From Candidatus Hydrogenedentes bacterium CG07_land_8_20_14_0_80_42_17 (GTDB lineage: Bacteria > UBA8481), in the NCBI GenBank assembly GCA_002780065.1, contig PEWQ01000126.1:1-7589 (forward strand): a stretch of DNA of 7,589 nt. Reading direction: 5' to 3'. Numbering within the stretch: the first letter of the stretch is position 1; each line of letters opens with the position of its first letter. The position numbers were made by a program, and so were the translations under genes. The notes beneath the pieces were generated by a model. It was not told the DNA's origin. It worked only from the letters and a program-made list of their open reading frames with translations, and ran no database searches. This document shows, piece by piece, positions 5,470 through 7,589 of this stretch.

Positions 5470-6687
5470 ATGCGAAAAGTTGTATTAGTTATTCTGGCGG
5501 TAATGTCAGTTTCATTGCTTGGCTCATCAAATTCTGCTGTTGCAGACGATGAATCTCAATGGAGTATCTGGCGCGCGGCATGTCTTGAAGCAGGAAACGG
5601 TCCAATAAAACTTGCGGATGAACCTCTCACTATTAAGGTTTGGCAGAACCCGAACAATGATCAGTATAAAGAATGGGTTCCGGTAATAAACGGCCGCATA
5701 ATAGGACATACTCGATCTGGTGATGCAATCAAAATTGTAATTTCTAAAGATGGAAAAGATTTGATTACTCTACGCAAAGGACTGAAAGGAAACAATCCTG
5801 AAGAGTTGGGGTATTGCGAGAATTTTACTTTCGATGTGAATGATGAAGGCACTGCCTTGTCAGCTACAGGCGAATTGACTCTGACATTCAAATACTATAA
5901 CGATCAAGATGAAACCGAATCCGTGATTGGAATCAGGAAGATTAAGGTTGTAAAGCTGGCACAGCATATCGGATCTTTCAAGCATGTTTGGAAATATGGA
6001 ATCTTGTCGGATGACCTTGCGGGAAGTTCTTACTTTTATCTTTCAGTGGAAGATGAATGGTCTATCCCGAGAGTTTGGTTCTACACATGGGGGAACAGAG
6101 AGAACGGCAATATTGAAGATGTCTCTTGCAAAATCGAAGTTGACGGAAAACGTATCGAATTGCCAAATAATTTTCTTTCAACTTATGGAGACATCAGCAG
6201 TTTGGAGCAAAGAGAAGAGTTGTATCTAAAAGACGTAGAAGGCAACGGAGTAATAAATGATTACAATTGGTATAAAATTCGCTGGTGCCCGAATCTTTAC
6301 TGGGGAGAAAAACGCGATGATGTGGCAGAACATTTTATCGCAATGATAGATCATCCCGGCAACTGGGTTGTAAAAATACGTTCAAACGGAAAAATAATCC
6401 GTGAGCTTAGATTTACGGTGACGCCTGATGGTTTGATTGCGGCTCATCCCGAGCAAGATGCATCGAAACCCGGAGCAATCTGCTATGGTCCTGGTAGATA
6501 CTTTGTAGAGACATATTTCGGAAACCCGAATGAGTTCGATGCAAGGTTTAATTCAACAGCTATTTCAGAGGGAATGATGTATGGAAGGCAATGGACCAGC
6601 GACGAGGTCAAGAACGGAATGATTAAGGCTCTTCCGCCTGCTATTCGCGGCAAAAGAGTCTTTCCAACAGCGGCACTGCCAAGATAA
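5470..6687 (+). CDS. Secreted beta-rich protein of unknown function
   Basis: A 405-residue protein with a classical Sec signal peptide: RK, hydrophobic core VVLVILAVMSVSLLG, likely cleavage after AVA at residue 25. The mature part is rich in aromatic residues and short alternating beta-like strands. One segment (about 298-322: GNWVVKIRSNGKIIRELRF followed by TVTPDGLI) looks like the last strands of an immunoglobulin-like beta-sandwich, as in extracellular modules where a G-x-W strand pairs with a final xFxV strand. Five Cys (about 38, 116, 220, 273, 338) could form disulfides in the periplasm. A W-rich middle (about 199-280) and a Lys/Arg/Pro-containing C-terminal tail complete it. The start is secure: GGGGAGG lies 4 nt before ATG. 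The gene ends in tandem TAA TAA and is followed closely by the barrel-like gene, so the two probably form an operon. I do not recognise the family and propose no function beyond export from the cytoplasm. Confidence 0.8.
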   Translation: MRKVVLVILAVMSVSLLGSSNSAVADDESQWSIWRAACLEAGNGPIKLADEPLTIKVWQNPNNDQYKEWVPVINGRIIGHTRSGDAIKIVISKDGKDLITLRKGLKGNNPEELGYCENFTFDVNDEGTALSATGELTLTFKYYNDQDETESVIGIRKIKVVKLAQHIGSFKHVWKYGILSDDLAGSSYFYLSVEDEWSIPRVWFYTWGNRENGNIEDVSCKIEVDGKRIELPNNFLSTYGDISSLEQREELYLKDVEGNGVINDYNWYKIRWCPNLYWGEKRDDVAEHFIAMIDHPGNWVVKIRSNGKIIRELRFTVTPDGLIAAHPEQDASKPGAICYGPGRYFVETYFGNPNEFDARFNSTAISEGMMYGRQWTSDEVKNGMIKALPPAIRGKRVFPTAALPR

Positions 6688-6699
6688 TAAAAAGATGTT

Positions 6700-6740
6700 A
6701 TGACTTATCAAAAAAAAATTTGCATAATATTTTTTTTTCG
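6700..6740 (+). other. Frame-shifted N-terminus with A9 and T9 homopolymers
   Basis: ATG at 6700 lies 12 bp after the preceding stop and begins MTYQKK, a typical charged start of a signal peptide, but it is out of frame with the downstream gene. Between them are nine A (6710-6718) and nine T (6730-6738). One extra base in either run joins the frames: in the A run it gives MTYQKKNLHNIFFSAILSIF, in the T run MTYQKKICIIFFFSAILSIF, both continuing to a cleavage site after VCA. This is either a sequencing or assembly indel, a slippage-controlled start, or a recent frameshift. Confidence 0.6.
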
Positions 6741-7466
6741 GCGATATTATCGATTTTTTTCTTTGATATTTCAGTTTGTGCCGAAGATTCTCAGCTTGGC
6801 AATTTTGAAGCTGGAGTATCGCGGCCGGGTTATTCTGGAGTCGCTAATTCAGATACATCTTCAGTTTCTTATGATACTGAGGCAACTGCTCTATATACTC
6901 AGCTCTTCATTTCAGCGCTCAAATTTGGATTGCTTCTGCCTCAAGCATTCGTAGAGTCAATGAAAACGGATGATATTTCTTCCGACCAGAAATTCGATTT
7001 AAGAATTCTCTACGGCAATGACAAGAGATCTCTTTCTCACATTGCCGGCGACGGACGACTTGCTATTGCACATGGTTTCGGACTTACTGCCGGCTATCTT
7101 GGATATCGTGAAAAAAACGCGGGCAGAACAGAGCATCTGGAATTTTATCGAAGCGACGTTCGGTATCAAATCGGTTCGCTTCGGAATTCCGCGGGTCTAG
7201 AGCTTGGAGGCCGTTGGATGACCGGCGGTATTGAAACTCGCTCAGGCCTTGACGGTGCCGTGACAGTAGATCTCTCGCCGCATCCGATTTTTCACTTTGA
7301 CACATCCTACAGGATTTCACGTCTCTCTGCCTCGACAATCAGAGAGTCAGCTGTCGGCATCACTGCCTATTACAAAGGCATTGGAGCGCGAATAGGATAT
7401 CGCAATCTTGACAGCGGAGTGAATCATCTTGAAGGGTTCGAGGCAGGACTTGGTTTAAGTTTTTAA
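6720..7466 (+). CDS. Putative outer-membrane beta-barrel protein, start probably frameshifted
   Basis: As the sequence stands the longest in-frame reading begins at TTG 6720 and gives 248 residues. It opens with a hydrophobic segment (IFFSAILSIFFFDISVCA) and a likely signal-peptide cleavage before EDSQ. The mature part is a series of amphipathic strands with alternating polar and hydrophobic residues and Gly/Tyr/Arg turns, for example RLAIAHGFGLTAGYLGYRE, SAGLELGGRWMTGGIETR, AVGITAYYKGIGARIGYR. It ends in LGLSF; a C-terminal Phe is the classical signal for BAM-mediated insertion in the outer membrane. The TTG start has no Shine-Dalgarno and lacks the basic residues expected at a signal-peptide start, so the true start is probably ATG 6700 in another frame. 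Its proximity to the preceding secreted-protein gene suggests co-transcription. The specific barrel family is not recognised and no catalytic motif is visible, so a structural, porin-like or export role is all that can be suggested. Confidence 0.68.
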   Translation: MHNIFFSAILSIFFFDISVCAEDSQLGNFEAGVSRPGYSGVANSDTSSVSYDTEATALYTQLFISALKFGLLLPQAFVESMKTDDISSDQKFDLRILYGNDKRSLSHIAGDGRLAIAHGFGLTAGYLGYREKNAGRTEHLEFYRSDVRYQIGSLRNSAGLELGGRWMTGGIETRSGLDGAVTVDLSPHPIFHFDTSYRISRLSASTIRESAVGITAYYKGIGARIGYRNLDSGVNHLEGFEAGLGLSF

Positions 7467-7589
7467 CCGGAGTCATGCAAGTCGATATGGAATACAACTA
7501 CTGAGGCACAGAGACACAGAGAAAAAAATAGATAATATTAAAAAAATAAAAAACTTTGTTTCTGAAATGTTATTATATTTGAAACTGCA
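7467..7589. other. Non-coding right edge, AT-rich
   Basis: After the barrel gene there is no clear hairpin-plus-T-run terminator and no credible reading frame. Apart from the short repeat at 7497-7526 the stretch is AT-rich with poly-A tracts. It may hold the promoter of a gene lying beyond the window, but I see no convincing -35/-10 pair. Confidence 0.5.
7497..7526 (+). repeat. Dispersed-type intergenic repeat (TTEAQRHREK-encoding)
   Basis: The core CTGAGGCACAGAGACACAGA is built from an 8-bp quasi-repeat (AGGCACAG, AGACACAG, AG). Read from 7497 it translates as TTEAQRHREK and then stops at TAA 7533-7535. From memory, this same DNA word occurs in many unrelated bacterial genomes, often just before genes of the GxxExxY family, where it is annotated as their N-terminus. 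No such gene begins within the remaining bases here. I treat it as a non-coding repeat, possibly marking the boundary of a mobile or accessory segment. Confidence 0.55.

Noticed and set aside
7553-7585. Weak inverted repeat GTTTC...GAAAC as a terminator for the barrel gene
   Set aside because: The 5-bp arms in AT-rich sequence with a long loop and no following T-run are not a credible terminator.

Overview
The window looks like chromosome from a flagellated Gram-negative bacterium of moderate-to-low GC. The evidence is a flagellar chaperone operon, a periplasmic lytic transglycosylase and a probable outer-membrane beta-barrel protein. I cannot place it in a phylum from sequence alone; the unusual domain fusion and the unrecognised secreted genes suggest a poorly sampled lineage.

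Left part (positions 70-5312, minus strand): one tightly packed operon read right to left. First is a two-domain protein, an N-terminal ATP-grasp ligase (L-amino-acid-ligase-like) fused to a C-terminal FMN-dependent alpha-hydroxy-acid-oxidase-type domain with a Cys cluster at the junction. It overlaps by 4 bp a Maf-type (DUF115) motility-associated glycosyltransferase. Then come fliS (flagellin export chaperone), a small helical FliT/FlgN-like protein, and an SLT-family lytic transglycosylase with a DUF4124-type motif at each end. Every junction is an overlap or a gap of 3 nt, so translational coupling through the whole set is likely. Maf enzymes add nonulosonic acids to flagellin in the cytoplasm and FliS holds flagellin before export. 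The fused ligase/oxidoreductase is therefore a candidate enzyme for making or decorating the flagellin glycan. That role is inferred from context and is the most interesting thing here.

Middle (5313-5469): a short divergent intergenic region with a candidate sigma70-like promoter for the minus-strand operon. A 35-bp interrupted palindrome lies just before the strong ribosome binding site of the plus-strand gene.

Right part (5470-7466, plus strand): two genes 12-32 bp apart, depending on the start of the second. The first is a 405-residue secreted beta-rich protein I do not recognise. The second is a 248-residue putative outer-membrane barrel protein whose N-terminus is disturbed by two 9-nt homopolymers: the natural ATG and signal peptide lie in a different frame from the body of the gene.

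Edges: the left end carries a GC-rich 17-bp tandem repeat that can form small hairpins. The right end carries a short dispersed-type repeat whose translation is TTEAQRHREK, followed by AT-rich sequence with no visible gene.
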